From: Siphlonurus alternatus
Lineage: Eukaryota; Arthropoda; Insecta; Ephemeroptera; Siphlonuridae
Assembly: GCA_949825025.1 (NCBI GenBank)
Contig: OX463781.1
Coordinates: 49,860,317 to 49,924,316, forward strand
Length of the DNA: 64,000 nucleotides
Direction of reading: 5' to 3'
Shown piece by piece: positions 11,898-22,999 of this stretch. How positions within the stretch are numbered: position 1 is the first letter of the stretch; every line of letters starts with the position of its first letter. Made by a program: the position numbers and the translations under genes. Under the pieces are notes generated by a model. That model was not told the DNA's origin, did not search any database, and was given only the letters and a program-made list of their open reading frames with translations.

Positions 11898-12256
11898 TTA
11901 AGGGTATATAAGGTAACGCCACCAATGTTAAAAAAAATCCCTCTCACAAAAATTCTGAAAAAAATTTAAAATGTTCTCCTCTATACCCCCTATCAGTACC
12001 TAAAATATCAGGTATACAAATACGATCTAGTTTTTGAGTTATAAAATTTTAAAGTTCACTGCTTTAACATGGAGAAATGAAACTCCCATGTTAAATTGGT
12101 CAACTTTAAAAATTCATAACTCAAAAACTAGATCCTATTTGTATACCTGATATTTTAGCTACTGATAGGGGGTGTAGAGGAGAACATTTTAAATTTTTTT
12201 CAGAATTTTTGTGAGAGGGAGTTTTTTTAACATTGGTGGCGTTACCTTACCCTTAA
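11898..12256. repeat. TTAA-flanked palindromic MITE, subfamily 1 (full copy)
   Basis: The left end TTAAGGGTATATAAGGTAAC mirrors the right end GTTACCTTACCCTTAA, and the two halves are inverted along the whole 359 bp. Internal mirrored landmarks include CTACTGATAGGGG and AACATGGAG. TTAA at both edges suggests the TTAA target duplication of piggyBac-type transposons, although other superfamilies remain possible. Non-autonomous. Confidence 0.8.
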
Positions 12257-12837
12257 ATAGCACTGCTGTAACAAATAAGAAAGCAAACAATAACGATTCA
12301 TTTCTTATTTGTGTGTTTGGATGAATGTGTAAGTAATCCTTCACCAAGTATTTAAAAAATATAATTCAATCCATGACATGATTCTGTTTTATCTTAATTA
12401 TAGTTTTATATTATGTATTGCTTATTGTCAATTACAAAGCATTTAATCATCGGTGTGTATTGCCATTCATTTATTTTGTAGTAAGATAAAATAAATGTAT
12501 AATATGTGGTTTGGTGTGTGCAGACAGTACATATTTAACACAGTTTTTATCATTATGAATAAAGAAGTAATTTAAAGCCTGCATGTGTGAATATTTTCAA
12601 ACTGCTACTTGCAATGTGACTTATAATCATCAGTTTTTTACATAATTACAGTATGTGTTAAAAAGTAACATATAACTCTTATTGATTTATGTAGCACACA
12701 TGTATGTCCAATATATTGTCACTTTGAAGGTCAATGTAGGTTTGCCATTCCTTGTTTATCGGATCACAGCAAAAGGGTGCAATATCACACACATTTTTTT
12801 AAATTCAATTTTTTTAAACAGCATGCTCCTTATTTTC
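12257..12837. other. AT-rich noncoding DNA
   Basis: Includes an AATAAA at about 12558. No gene was recognised. Confidence 0.5.
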
Positions 12838-13058
<221 letters not shown>

Positions 13059-13288
13059 CCCAAATATAAACATCAATTTCTTTATTTTACAGCCTGAAAA
13101 AATTTGTAAGGTTGTTCCTGAATAAAAATGCAAGGCTTTTTGCTGTTGATAAAAAACTTGTCAAAGTATGCATTAAAAAGGTGAACCTCTGTTCAACGTT
13201 TCAAGGCTTTTATGAAATTAATTTCACACCTTATTCACTTCCAGTTTCATTAACTATAATGGGCAGTAATTGAAATTTATTTTATATC

Positions 13289-14113
13289 TTAAGGGTAAGA
13301 TAACACGAACAATCGATTGTTGTAGTCCCATTTGATTAACATACATGCAAACCTTAGCAACCTCATAATTTTATTTTATTTATTTTATTTTTATTTTGGA
13401 ACAACTGGTTGTACATACAACATGGTTCACGTCAGACGCTGAAAACAAAACATAAAACATTGCATAATCGATATAAATTTTAACCATTTATAAATACAAT
13501 AATAAAAAAGTCAATTATTAACAGGTACATTAATCATAACACTTTCACTAATTTTGTTACTAAAATATGATTTCACTGAATAGAACTCTTTTTCAATCAA
13601 TATCTTTTTTAAACTTTTTTTAAAAACAACGTCACTTTCAATATTTTTGATACTATTTGGCAAGAAATCATAAATTTTTGCAGTTTGATAAAAAGAACTT
13701 TTCTCGAACTGAGCAGAGTTATGTCTTTCTGTAATAACTTTATCTTTGTTTCTTGTATTATACAAATGAGTATCAACATTACATGTGTACAATTCAATAA
13801 TGATTCTGAATTTTTTTTGAGAGCAGTTCTTGGCACCAAAAAAATATGGAAAAATTTCAAAACAATCGGAAGATCCAATTTTTTTAAATTAATTTCTTAG
13901 TTTAGGTCTCCATGGGAAAGCCCTATACTGAAAATTTAAAAAATTCATTTAAAAAAATTGGATCGTCCGATTGTTTTGAAATGTTTTCCACATTTTTTTG
14001 GTGCTAAGAACTGTCTCTCAAAAAAAATTCAGAATTATTATGAGGTTGCTAAGGTTTACATGTTAATCAAATGGGACTACAACAATCGATTGTTCGTGTT
14101 ATCTTACCCTTAA
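13289..14113. mobile_element. TTAA-flanked palindromic element, subfamily 3, carrying a nested LINE
   Basis: Ends are TTAAGGGTAAGATAACACGA and its mirror. Arms continue through CAATCGATTG, GTCCCATTTGATTAACATG and ACCTTAGCAACCTCATAAT. Without the 427-bp LINE insertion at 13370-13796 the palindrome would be ~390 bp. The terminal ~16 nt match subfamilies 1 and 2, but the interior differs. Confidence 0.8.
13370..13796 (-). mobile_element. 5'-truncated LINE 3' fragment (family L-YNTRNK), nested insertion
   Basis: The insertion is flanked by a 5-bp duplication ATAAT (13365-13369 and 13797-13801), and the intact opposite arm of the host palindrome shows the empty target. On the minus strand it encodes the tail of a LINE reverse-transcriptase protein: HLYNTRNKDKVITERHNSAQ, then a run ending KKSLKKILIEKEFYSVKSYF. 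It then has a short 3' UTR and an ATTTT/TTTA-rich tail. The longer relative at 34916-35977 shares the C-terminal motif and the ACAACTGGTTGTAC 3' UTR. This is a dead fragment: no catalytic region remains. Confidence 0.8.
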
Positions 14114-14280
14114 AGTCAAGCAGCGTCACATAGTTTTCAAGTGTATCAAATCATGTACTTTACCACTTGCACTCAAACATAATCTTTTTTTTTTTATTAT
14201 TATTATTTCCAATTAAGATTCAGGTAGCTTGGTTGTTTTTTTTTTATATTTTTATTATTCAATGAAAAAATATTATATTA

Positions 14281-16324
14281 CATACATACATAACATGACG
14301 CCATATCCCTTTACGGGGTAAGCCAGCAGCATTATTACCTCGGCCGTCTACAAATTGCTCTCCAAAACACTCGATTCTTGCATACTCCACTTGCTTCAGA
14401 AATACTCATAACACTCTTTTGCCTTCTGCACTCTCTATTACACTGTGTACTTTTAACACTTCTGTTCTTCAAACATTCTGCAATCACATCCATCCAAACC
14501 TTTTTAGGTCTACCTAATCCTTTCATGCCTTGTACACTACCTTTAAACACCTGTTTTGCAATTCGTTCATCACCCATTCTCTCAACATGTCCAAACCAAC
14601 GTAGTGTACTTCGTTCATACTTTTCAATTACGCTTTCTTTCACTCCACACTCATTCATCACCCATGTGTTTCTCACTCTATCCATCCTAGTTTTACCACA
14701 CATATTCCTTAAAAAACTCATACCAACAGCATTCAACTTACTTCTATGCTTAGTTTGACACACCCATACTTCAGATCCATACATCAAAGTTGGTATTAGG
14801 ACAGAGTTATACACAGCTAGCTTAGCCATATTAGACAACAGCTCAGTGCGACACAACCCTGCCATACTTTCACACGTTCCAGCTGTTCTCCTTTTAGGTC
14901 AATTCCTTTTGCCTCGTTGCTATCTGTACTACCAAACACCATTACTTTTGTCTTGCTCACATTGATTTTCAAATCCATACGACTAGTACTCACTTCCAAA
15001 CGGTTTAACCTTCTTTGCAAGTCATCTTCGCTATCAGCTAACACCAATGCATCATACGCATACAACAGCAACCATAACATTATCGTACCCACACTAATTC
15101 CATTTTCACCTATACCAGCCAATCTTACACACTTATCCATAAACACATTAAACAGCCATGGCAACATCACACAACCCTGTCTCACTCCTCGCTTCACTTC
15201 AAACCATTCACTCAAACCACTACCATTCACCCTCTCACACACGCTTTACTACCTTCATACATAGATTTTACTGCATTCAGCAATTCATCATTTACACCAT
15301 ACTCGGACAACACTTTCCACAGCATACTTCTATTCACCTTATCATACGCCTTTTCTAAATCTACAAATGCGACAAACAACTTTTTATCAACAGCCAAATA
15401 TTTTTCAATCAACTGTTGCACAGTAAAGAGCTGGTCTGTGCAGCCTCTGCCCGGCATGAAACCACACTGCACCTCCCAGATCTTTTCCTGTGTAACTCTT
15501 TGCACTCTCCCAATCACCCACCTACCATACACTTTTCCTGGTATACTTAGTAAACTAATTCCTCTATGATTTTTACATTCATACTTATCTCCCTTTCCCT
15601 TGTAAAATGGAACAATTACAGCACACTTCCAATCTTCTGGTACTCTCCCACATTTGTAACACACGTACACTTGACATAACTCAAGAAAACGCTTCATCAA
15701 CCACGGGCTTCCATACTTCAGCATTTCACTTGTTACACCGTCCACTCCCGCAGATTTTCCATTTTTCAACTTGCACACAATTCCTTGTAATTCTTTCATA
15801 CTCATTCCTTCCTCGATTCCATTCTCCTCTGATGTGTCCACCTCATTCATACCCTCTAACCCGTCCATATCTTCATTCACTTCATCATCCTCCTCCTGAA
15901 ACAACTCCATAAAATACTTCCGCCAACATTCTCTGCTCTCGCATTCGTCCCACACAATTTCACCCTCTGAGTTTTTCACACCACTAACATTTTGAACACT
16001 TCCTTTCCTTACTTCATTCACCATCTTTCAATATAATTTTTTATTGCTCTCAAAATCCTTCTGCATTTTCTCCTCAGTTGTCCTTTTAACATCTTCTCTG
16101 CTCTTTTTAACCTCCAACTTTGCAATTGCTCTCTTTTCCTTGTATACAGCATATAATTCTTTCCTTTCACTCTCACTCTTAGCTGCGATCCATCTCAAAT
16201 ACGCACATTTTTTCTCCCCTACCGCCTTCTTCACTCTCTCAGTCCAAAACGCATTACCACCTTTACGACCAACTGCAACTGATCCCCACACTTCTGTTGC
16301 ACAAGTAACGCACACTTCTTTCAT
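14281..16324 (-). mobile_element. 5'-truncated RTE-like LINE, degenerate
   Basis: A minus-strand non-LTR retrotransposon. It retains the linker before the reverse transcriptase, the RT and a C-terminal domain, but lacks an endonuclease. The 5' side stops at an (ATTAT)n microsatellite. The 3' end is a short UTR finishing in a CATA-type tandem tract at 14281-14292, as in RTE/BovB-like LINEs, whose short 3' ends often finish in microsatellites. Clade assignment is by motif resemblance only. Confidence 0.75.
14335..16324 (-). pseudogene. LINE reverse transcriptase pseudogene (RTE-like)
   Basis: Read on the minus strand, the protein is spread over four frames: 16324-16028 (pre-RT linker), 16024-15227, 15242-14817 and 14865-14335. 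Recognisable RT blocks in order are NGKSAGVDGVTSEML, PEDWKCAVIVPFYKGKGD, HRGISLLS, CGFMPGRGCTDQLF, FVDLEKAYDKVNR, GVRQGC and the catalytic box. That box reads YAYD instead of YADD, replacing the second metal-binding Asp. The segment after the box is shortened: the usual YLG block is missing between LERVK and LMYGSEVWV. The C-terminal part has LNAVGMSFLRNMCG, DRVRNTWV and RWFGHVERM motifs typical of RTE/BovB-like proteins. Frameshifts, a deletion and the active-site change mean it is not functional. A 120-bp relative lies at 62319-62438. Confidence 0.85.
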
Positions 16325-16418
16325 TATATTATATTATATTATATTATATTATATTATATTATATTATATTATATTATATTATATTATATTATATTATATT
16401 ATATTATATTATATTATA
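16325..16418. repeat. (ATTAT)n pentanucleotide microsatellite
   Basis: About 19 near-perfect ATTAT units abut the 5' truncation point of the LINE. Confidence 0.93.
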
Positions 16419-16899
16419 TATATTGTGGCCCTTTTATACAAAGCATACTGTATTATATATAACATCACAGTATATAATCAAAGAATTGTATTTAATTTAT
16501 TATTATTATTACTGTAGAATTTTTTGTTCTTTAATTGTAAAATGATTGGAACAGAATAGAAAATTTCATAATTCATCATCCATATTTATCTTAATTTGTA
16601 CTTATATGAAGGTGCTCTGCACAGCTTAATCGCTACAATATGTATCAGATTTTTGTTTAACCCTAGCATTACTAAGAGGGGGGTGGAGGTCAAAACAACC
16701 CACAACCATAATTGACTGTATAGTCCAGAAAATTTGGGAAAATTTGTTGCATATTTCCTCAAAAATATATAATCAATTCTTTATTTGTTATTTTCAAAAC
16801 ATACAGACACTCAATCACGATGAAATTAAGGCACTCTGCATGAAATGGTTTAAGACACGTCCAAACACATATTAATTAAAAAACTATGTGTAACATAAC
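16419..16899. other. AT-rich noncoding DNA
   Basis: No gene, RNA or in-window repeat partner was recognised. Confidence 0.5.
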
Positions 16900-17077
16900 T
16901 ACAGTCAACTTTCGATTTTATGAAGTCTCAAGGGACACAAAAAAACATGAATTCACAAAATCGAAAGTATTAACATTGAAAGTGCTATCTATATAAACGG
17001 CTATAGGACCGACATTTCACTTCACAATATTGAATATTTCATAAAATTGAACTTCACAAAATCGAAAGTTTGCTGTA
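16900..17077. repeat. pogo/Tigger-like MITE
   Basis: TA dinucleotides flank CAGTCAACTTTCGATTTTAT on the left and the inverted ACAAAATCGAAAGTTTGCTG on the right. TA target duplication with CAGT...ACTG-type ends is characteristic of pogo/Tigger (Tc1-mariner superfamily) elements. The ~130-bp interior is noncoding. Confidence 0.75.
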
Positions 17078-17203
17078 TATATTATAGATACAATATAAAA
17101 ACAACTTTTAATAAAACTTTTTACGGCATTTTTAAAATTGACATACGTAGTAATACATACTGTATATAAGTTTTAAGACTTTTACAGTATATTTATAAAT
17201 AAA

Positions 17204-17772
17204 TTAAGGGTAAGGTATGTAACACACCCAGTGTTAAAAAAATTCCCACACATATGAAAATTATGAAACATATCTTAAAATATTCTCTGCTACATATCGT
17301 CCTTCGTCCGCAATAATGAGTTATCTGCCTTCCAAAATTCAAATGCAATAATGAGCTGTCTGCTTTTCCTTTTACATTAAAATTGCATTCACCTGGTAAA
17401 GCAGACAGCTCATTATTGCATTTGAATTTTGGTAGGCAGATAGCTCATTATTGCGGACGAGGGACGATATATACATATAACCCTAGCAGTAGCTAAAATA
17501 TCAGGTGTATAAATTTGATCTAGTTCTTGAGTTATGAATTTTGTTAAAAGTTAACTAATTTAGCATGGAAGTTCCATTTTTCCATGTTAAAATAGTCAAA
17601 ACTTTAAAAATTCATAACTCGAAAATTAGATCGGATTTTTATACTGACATTTTAGCTACTGATGATGGCTGATTGCATGGGGATGATGTAGATGATAACA
17701 TTTTAAGATATGTGTTTCATAACTTTCACGTATGGAAATATTTTTAACATTGGGCGTGTTACCTTACCTTAA
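17204..17772. mobile_element. TTAA-flanked palindromic MITE, subfamily 1, with nested palindrome
   Basis: Ends TTAAGGGTAAGGTATGTAAC and the mirrored GTTACCTTACCTTAA, with the subfamily-1 interior (mirrored GATCTAGTT and AACATGGA blocks). The left arm is interrupted at 17294-17470 by a second, unrelated palindrome. Confidence 0.75.
17294..17470. repeat. Nested palindromic element (CGTCCGCAATAATGAG family)
   Basis: The left arm ATATCGTCCTTCGTCCGCAA is mirrored by the right arm ending GCGGACGAGGGACGATAT. Inner arms repeat GCAATAATGAGCTGTCTGC. A partial relative occurs at about 45808-45872 (TCGTCCCTCGTCCGCAATAA). Noncoding. Confidence 0.75.
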
Positions 17773-17934
17773 GCCCTTATTACTTAAATATTAGTGAGGA
17801 AAAACACTAAAATATTTTAGACCTTTAAACTCTCCCCTCCCCCTTCTCTGGTAATGCAAAAAAAAAAATAAATAAATAAATAAAATAAAAAATAAAATAA
17901 AAATATTCAATATAGCATACTTATATTATATAAT
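17773..17934. other. AT-rich spacer
   Basis: Includes an A-rich AAATA-type tract at 17860-17903. Nothing else was recognised. Confidence 0.5.
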
Positions 17935-17949
17935 ATATGTGTGTATATA

Positions 17950-18048
<99 letters not shown>

Positions 18049-18068
18049 TATATATATATATATATATT
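17935..18068. repeat. (AT)n microsatellite, ~130 bp
   Basis: A near-pure AT dinucleotide run with two short interruptions. The Tyr/Ile open frame across it is an artefact. Confidence 0.95.
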
Positions 18069-20100
18069 TCACACAATATTTCCTGTATGTTTCGATCAAA
18101 TTAATTTTAATGGTCACAAAGCTGCTACCTCCTCCTATGATAATATCTCGTTAGACTTGAGAATTTAATAATATTTTTAGATCATATTTGACAGTTTGTA
18201 TTTGCAATTTCAAATGAAAATGAATCTAGTAATGAATGACATTGTTTGTCTCAAGAGTTTAGTATCGTTTGGTTTTAAAATATTCAGAAAAGAAAAAAAA
18301 TTATATTTTAATTGTATTGATATGACAGTATTAATTAAAAGATATGTAACTTGTAATGTTGATATATTATAACTGTGTGTATTGTATGCTGTATTGAATT
18401 CATTTTATTAAATGAAATAAATTTCAATATTAATATATAGTTAAGATAACAATTGAGTTATTTTTAAAACCTTAAATATAATTATATTATTATTTTAAAT
18501 TAGCCTCTAAATTTAATAGCATTAATTATATAATGTGAGTGATATCTCCTGGCCGGCCCCTGCAAAATTTACAAGGTTTAAACTTTTTGCTAATTATTTA
18601 ATTGCTATATACGTGTCATATATTATTATGTTATACAAACATACATATTAGTCTGAAGCCATATATTATACCTCTGCAATATGGTTTTACATTGTGTCCC
18701 GCGAGTCTGCCGGCCGTTGTTAGAAAATATTTAGACTGACGGCTCGTCTACATCATCAGGAGCAGTTGAGAGTCTTCCGACTCCAAATATTAAGAAATAA
18801 GAATTTTATTAATCTAGAGATATATAATTATGGCACAGAGATCATATCCAAGCCAAACTGTGCCGAACTGGAATTTCATTTTTAAGCCTTACATCAACAA
18901 AAAAAATTTCAGACCATCACTTTTGAACCTGTATTTGAAAAGACAATTAAGTATATAACTCAGCAAACCATGGCATGCCTTAATTAATTGCTGCATGGTC
19001 TGCAGATCATGGCAATCTGCCGCCGGCCGCTATCAGGCTGATGTCAGGAAATGGACAGACAAATCCTGAAATATATCCCTCTGAATGATGGTCCTGACAA
19101 CTTGATCAGCCTGATGATGTGTACGTTCCCTGATATCAGCCTGATGCCCCCTGACATCAGGCTGATACAACCCTGATGTCCCCTGATATATATCAGACTA
19201 GCTGATGCTTCCTGATGCTTTTTTTTGTATATATATAATGATCATAATTGGATTAAATATATATTAAATATATATTAAATTATAATTGGATTATATATTT
19301 ATATATATAATACAGTCTTAAAAGTTAAGTATTAATATAAACAATATTTTTTCAGAGGTATATAAATTTATGTTGTAGATATTATATTAATAATTAATGT
19401 AAATAAAATAATTTTTAATGTTAGAAGGTCCATGCAAGATTTTATTTTAATTAAATTAAATTAATAAGAATTAATTAAGCGAATTTCGAGAATTGAATAT
19501 ATAATATTCCGCTATGTGCTAGAGTCGTGAAACTTGAAGCACAAAACCGCACTTACAACTTGTGAGACTTAATTGTTGTTGTTTATATAGGCTACTGATT
19601 TATTTTTAATTCATATTTGGAACATTAATGTGCATTAATTTATTTATTTTATATATGTACATTAATGTGTTAAATGATGTAAAATCTTTTTGCTATAATA
19701 ATATTTTTTAGGGACTTCATATGTCCTAGCTGCTTTATATTTATTATATTTATTCACATTAAGAGATATATTTTTAGCTCTCCTGCAGCAAATTCATGTA
19801 TTTAAATTATAATATTAATTGTGACCCCCAAATAAATTTAAATTATACAAGGATAAGTAGTATTTGATGTGCTCTCACTGCTATAAACTAAATTCTTGAC
19901 ATATATGTCTTTTCATTTTTATATACTTCAGTGTGTTTAATTAATTGAAATAAAACCTAAATACGTGAAAATTGCATACTTAAAAAATGATATTTTCTCT
20001 TTTGTATTTTTTTTTATAAGTATAATATGGTAAGAAATTGTAAAATTTTAATAAGTGATTTATGCCATATATGAACATGATCATGACTAGTTTTTTTCAG
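18069..20100. other. AT-rich noncoding DNA
   Basis: Contains a patch at 19028-19222 dense in CCTGAT/ATCAGG words (see findings) and an AT-rich tract at about 19250-19310. No exon or RNA gene was recognised. Confidence 0.45.
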
Positions 20101-20470
20101 ACCATGGCAGAGGGCTGTCCAGCCCTATACTTCTCCGTGACGATAGTACCTAAAAGTTATAGAATACCAGGGGGTGCAGATGAATAGTATCTGCTGGCTA
20201 TATATAACCTCACATAATTAATCCCCTCATAATCATCCCCTCATAATCATCTCTACCACCAGAGACCTAATACGTACGTGACGTATGACCAAAGATTTGA
20301 GGGCCTGCATGAGCAGAGTTTCGCGGGGTCGAAGTGTGGCTGCATCGCACGGGCATGGCTCTCGCTGGCTGCATGGGCAGTTTGGACTCCACTAAAATCT
20401 GCTCCTCAAACCTCTGGCCATATATGTCACGGAGGTCTCTAAGAGTCACTGCTGAATGGTCTACCACTTG
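20101..20470 (-). other. GC-richer segment with short minus-strand open frame
   Basis: Composition rises over about 250 bp, and the minus strand is open for 66 codons (20467-20267), beginning VDHSAVTLRDLRDIYGQRFE. I do not recognise it. It lacks convincing splice sites and could be a fossil exon or a transposon-protein fragment. Confidence 0.3.
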
Positions 20471-20631
20471 GACACAATTAAGGTATCTTAATTAATTGAA
20501 AATATTTTTCTGTTGTATTTCTTACTTCTGTACGATCACGAATTAATGATCATTAATTGTTTTATTGCCATCTGATTATTGCATTATACCAGTATCAAAC
20601 CATATTCTGGAGAAAATTAAAGAAAGGTCTA

Positions 20632-20726
20632 CACCGGGCTTTGAACCTCGGATCTAGCTAGCTCTCACAAAATCTATTATAATATTATATATCATGATGC
20701 GCGCTCCACCGATTGAGCTATGTAGC
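20632..20726 (-). pseudogene. tRNA-like sequence, probably a tRNA pseudogene or tRNA-derived remnant
   Basis: On the minus strand there is an A-box/D-arm (AGCTCAATCGGTGGAGCG, with GCTC/GAGC stem) and a B-box/T-arm (GGTTCAAAGCC). CTACA near the 5' end pairs with TGTAG at the 3' end. The anticodon region is expanded by AT-rich sequence and gives no stable stem, so a functional tRNA is unlikely. Confidence 0.45.
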
Positions 20727-20834
20727 AATTTAGAGAACTTAATTAAGAGAACATTAAAAGTGGCTTAAATGCAGGTTTGATACCTACAATTTAACATTAA
20801 TTATAGTTTACCAACTGATATTCAATGTATATAT

Positions 20835-20866
<32 letters not shown>

Positions 20867-20898
20867 AATATACTGTATTATAATGAATTAATGTATTC

Positions 20899-20902
20899 AC
20901 AT

Positions 20903-20961
<59 letters not shown>

Positions 20962-20963
20962 TT
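20899..20963. repeat. (TTTA)n microsatellite
   Basis: About 16 uninterrupted TTTA units directly abut the large palindrome that follows. Confidence 0.95.
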
Positions 20964-21449
20964 ATATTTTCCTTCGAATAAGATACAAAAACGTTGAACA
21001 AAGGTAGGAAACCCAAGAGAATCCAATAAGGATTATGAAAAACCAGGGGTTTAGCATGGGCACCCATGCAATCATATAATAACATAATACTTTTGTCAAA
21101 AAAATAACAGAAAACAAAAACAATTACAATAAAATATAATAACATATTTACATGCATAATCAATCATAGTAAAATTTACAGGAAGTGCTCACGAACACTT
21201 CCTGTAAATTTTACTATGGTACATACTATATATTTACTATGTAAATATAATATGTTATTATATTTTATTGTAATTGTTTTCTGTTATTTTTTTGACAAGT
21301 ATTAATTAATATGTTAAATTATGATTGTTGTTGGGTGTCCATGTTAAACCCCTGGTTTTTCATAATCCTTATTGGATTTTCTTGGGTTTCCTACCTTTGT
21401 TCAACGTTTTTGTATCTTGTTTTGAAGGAAAATATAATAAATAAATAAG
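20964..21449. repeat. Large palindrome (~480 bp)
   Basis: Two inverted arms of ~230 bp, including GATACAAAAACGTTGAACAA with its mirror TTGTTCAACGTTTTTGTATC and CACTTCCTGTAAATTTTACT at the centre (about 21190-21210), fold back almost completely. The right arm carries small insertions. It has the form of a fold-back or MITE-type element; its outer end merges into TTTA repeats. Confidence 0.8.
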
Positions 21450-22999
21450 CCTTAATTCTCCTGATCATTTGCGTCACGTAGAAATCTTTTTACTTTCCAA
21501 TCCATGTCTTGTTTATTATTAAAATTATAAATTCTCGCATGTTTTTCAATATATGGAGGGATATATATTATATCGATAGTATGAATAGCCCTAATTCCTT
21601 ATCAATTAAATTTTAATTTTGGTCCGAATGGTTTATAAACATTTTCAAACACGTTTTTTCAGTGGCGCCGTTGGCGCGATAAAATATAATGGTTTGTGAT
21701 TGGTCAGAGTAAACCAATCAGCGATCTAGGATTACAAAATCTGTAATGTTTAGTGCTGCCACCTAGCATCAAGGTTTAGCATTTTCGGCATTTCTGGGAC
21801 GCGCCATGCAAATGCATTTTCTCGAGCTGTGATAATTGTGGATTTTATCGTGATTTTTTACTGTAAATTGTAATTAGAACATTGTTAAATTAATTATGAA
21901 ACTTATTTGGTGAGATTTAGTAATTAATTTCATTTTTTTCTTCAAAATTATTCCGAATATGTTAATTTTGTAACTCGCATTCATGCATGATCAATGCGTA
22001 TATATTAATGACTTCATCAAGCTTAATGTTCTGAATTTATGAAGCTTAAGGTAAGGTTAACAACGAGGCAGATCGATGAGGACTTCAAGTAGTAAGTACG
22101 AAATTTTATTTTAATTTCGTTGGAATCAAACTTTTTGTAAATTGCAGTTCATGCATTAATTTTCGATCAGATTCGAGAGGACGAGACGCGCGTGGCTATA
22201 TAAGTTTTTAATATTTGCAATCCGGGGGTCTCGTTTATAATATTATTAAAATTATTAATTCTCGCATCTTTTTTTAGTATTTTTAGGGACATAAATCGAT
22301 AGTATGAATAGCTAATTGGAAATTTAATTTGCGGCCCGAACGGCGGTTTACATTTTTTCAGAGGCCGGATTTCAGACAGACACGTTTTTTCACCTGTTTT
22401 TCACTTTTCAGTGGCGCAATAAAATATTGGTTTGTGATTGGTCGAAATGAGAACCAATCAGCGATTTAGGCGGCTGTCAAGTACTGCTTAGTGGCTTAGT
22501 GCTGCCATCTGACACGTGCCGCTTAATACAACGAACTAATCTGAAATTGGCGGCGAAATCCGCGAATGCGAACATGTGTTTTAAAATGGCGTTTTGAGGG
22601 CATTTAGAAAATTATTTTCTAAATTTTATGTTTTCGTGCGTTTCTGCTCAGTGCTGTTATAATGAAAATTGTGTTCAGGAGAACAATATTATAGTTATGT
22701 CTGGAAGAATTAAATTCGAGTGTGGATGAAGAGGAAGCCTAAATTATGTTGGTAAGAAATGTATGTTGTTTCTCCCTTTTTTTCATTTTGCACATATTGC
22801 AGTGTTTTGATTGTTTATAATATATAAGGGTTGTTTTGGGTATTCTTAATGAAAATATTAATTATCTGATGTAAATTAATTTCATCTTCACTTCATCAAA
22901 AACTCTTAAAAATGATACAGTACCACATAATTATGATACTGTAGCTGCCAGCAGCTATATTATATCAAAAATAATTATGACTTTTTAATATTATAATCA
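21450..22999. promoter_or_regulatory. Two diverged tandem modules with paired inverted CCAAT boxes
   Basis: Segments at about 21520-21790 and 22240-22520 are related: both contain AAATTCTCGCAT-like starts, ATCGATAGTATGAATAGC, CACGTTTTTTCA, a TTTGTGATTGGTC...ACCAATCAGCGAT pair, then TTAGTGCTGCCA. Close-set GATTGG/CCAATC motifs (21698-21718, 22436-22458) are typical NF-Y sites in animal promoters, and ATGCAAAT follows module 1. The region could be duplicated promoter DNA with noncoding first exons, since GTAAG-type donors occur at about 22750. It could equally be part of a repeat. No transcription start is shown. Confidence 0.35.

Noticed and set aside
14378..16517. Plus-strand open frames across 14.4-16.5 kb
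   Set aside because: Antisense shadows of the RTE-like LINE; composition follows the minus-strand coding.
17926..18117. Tyr/Ile-rich open frame
   Set aside because: Artefact of the (AT)n tract.
18700..18765. Minus-strand CTGATGATGTAGACGAGCCG as a hammerhead
   Set aside because: The GAAA half of the core is absent and no stem I pairing was found.
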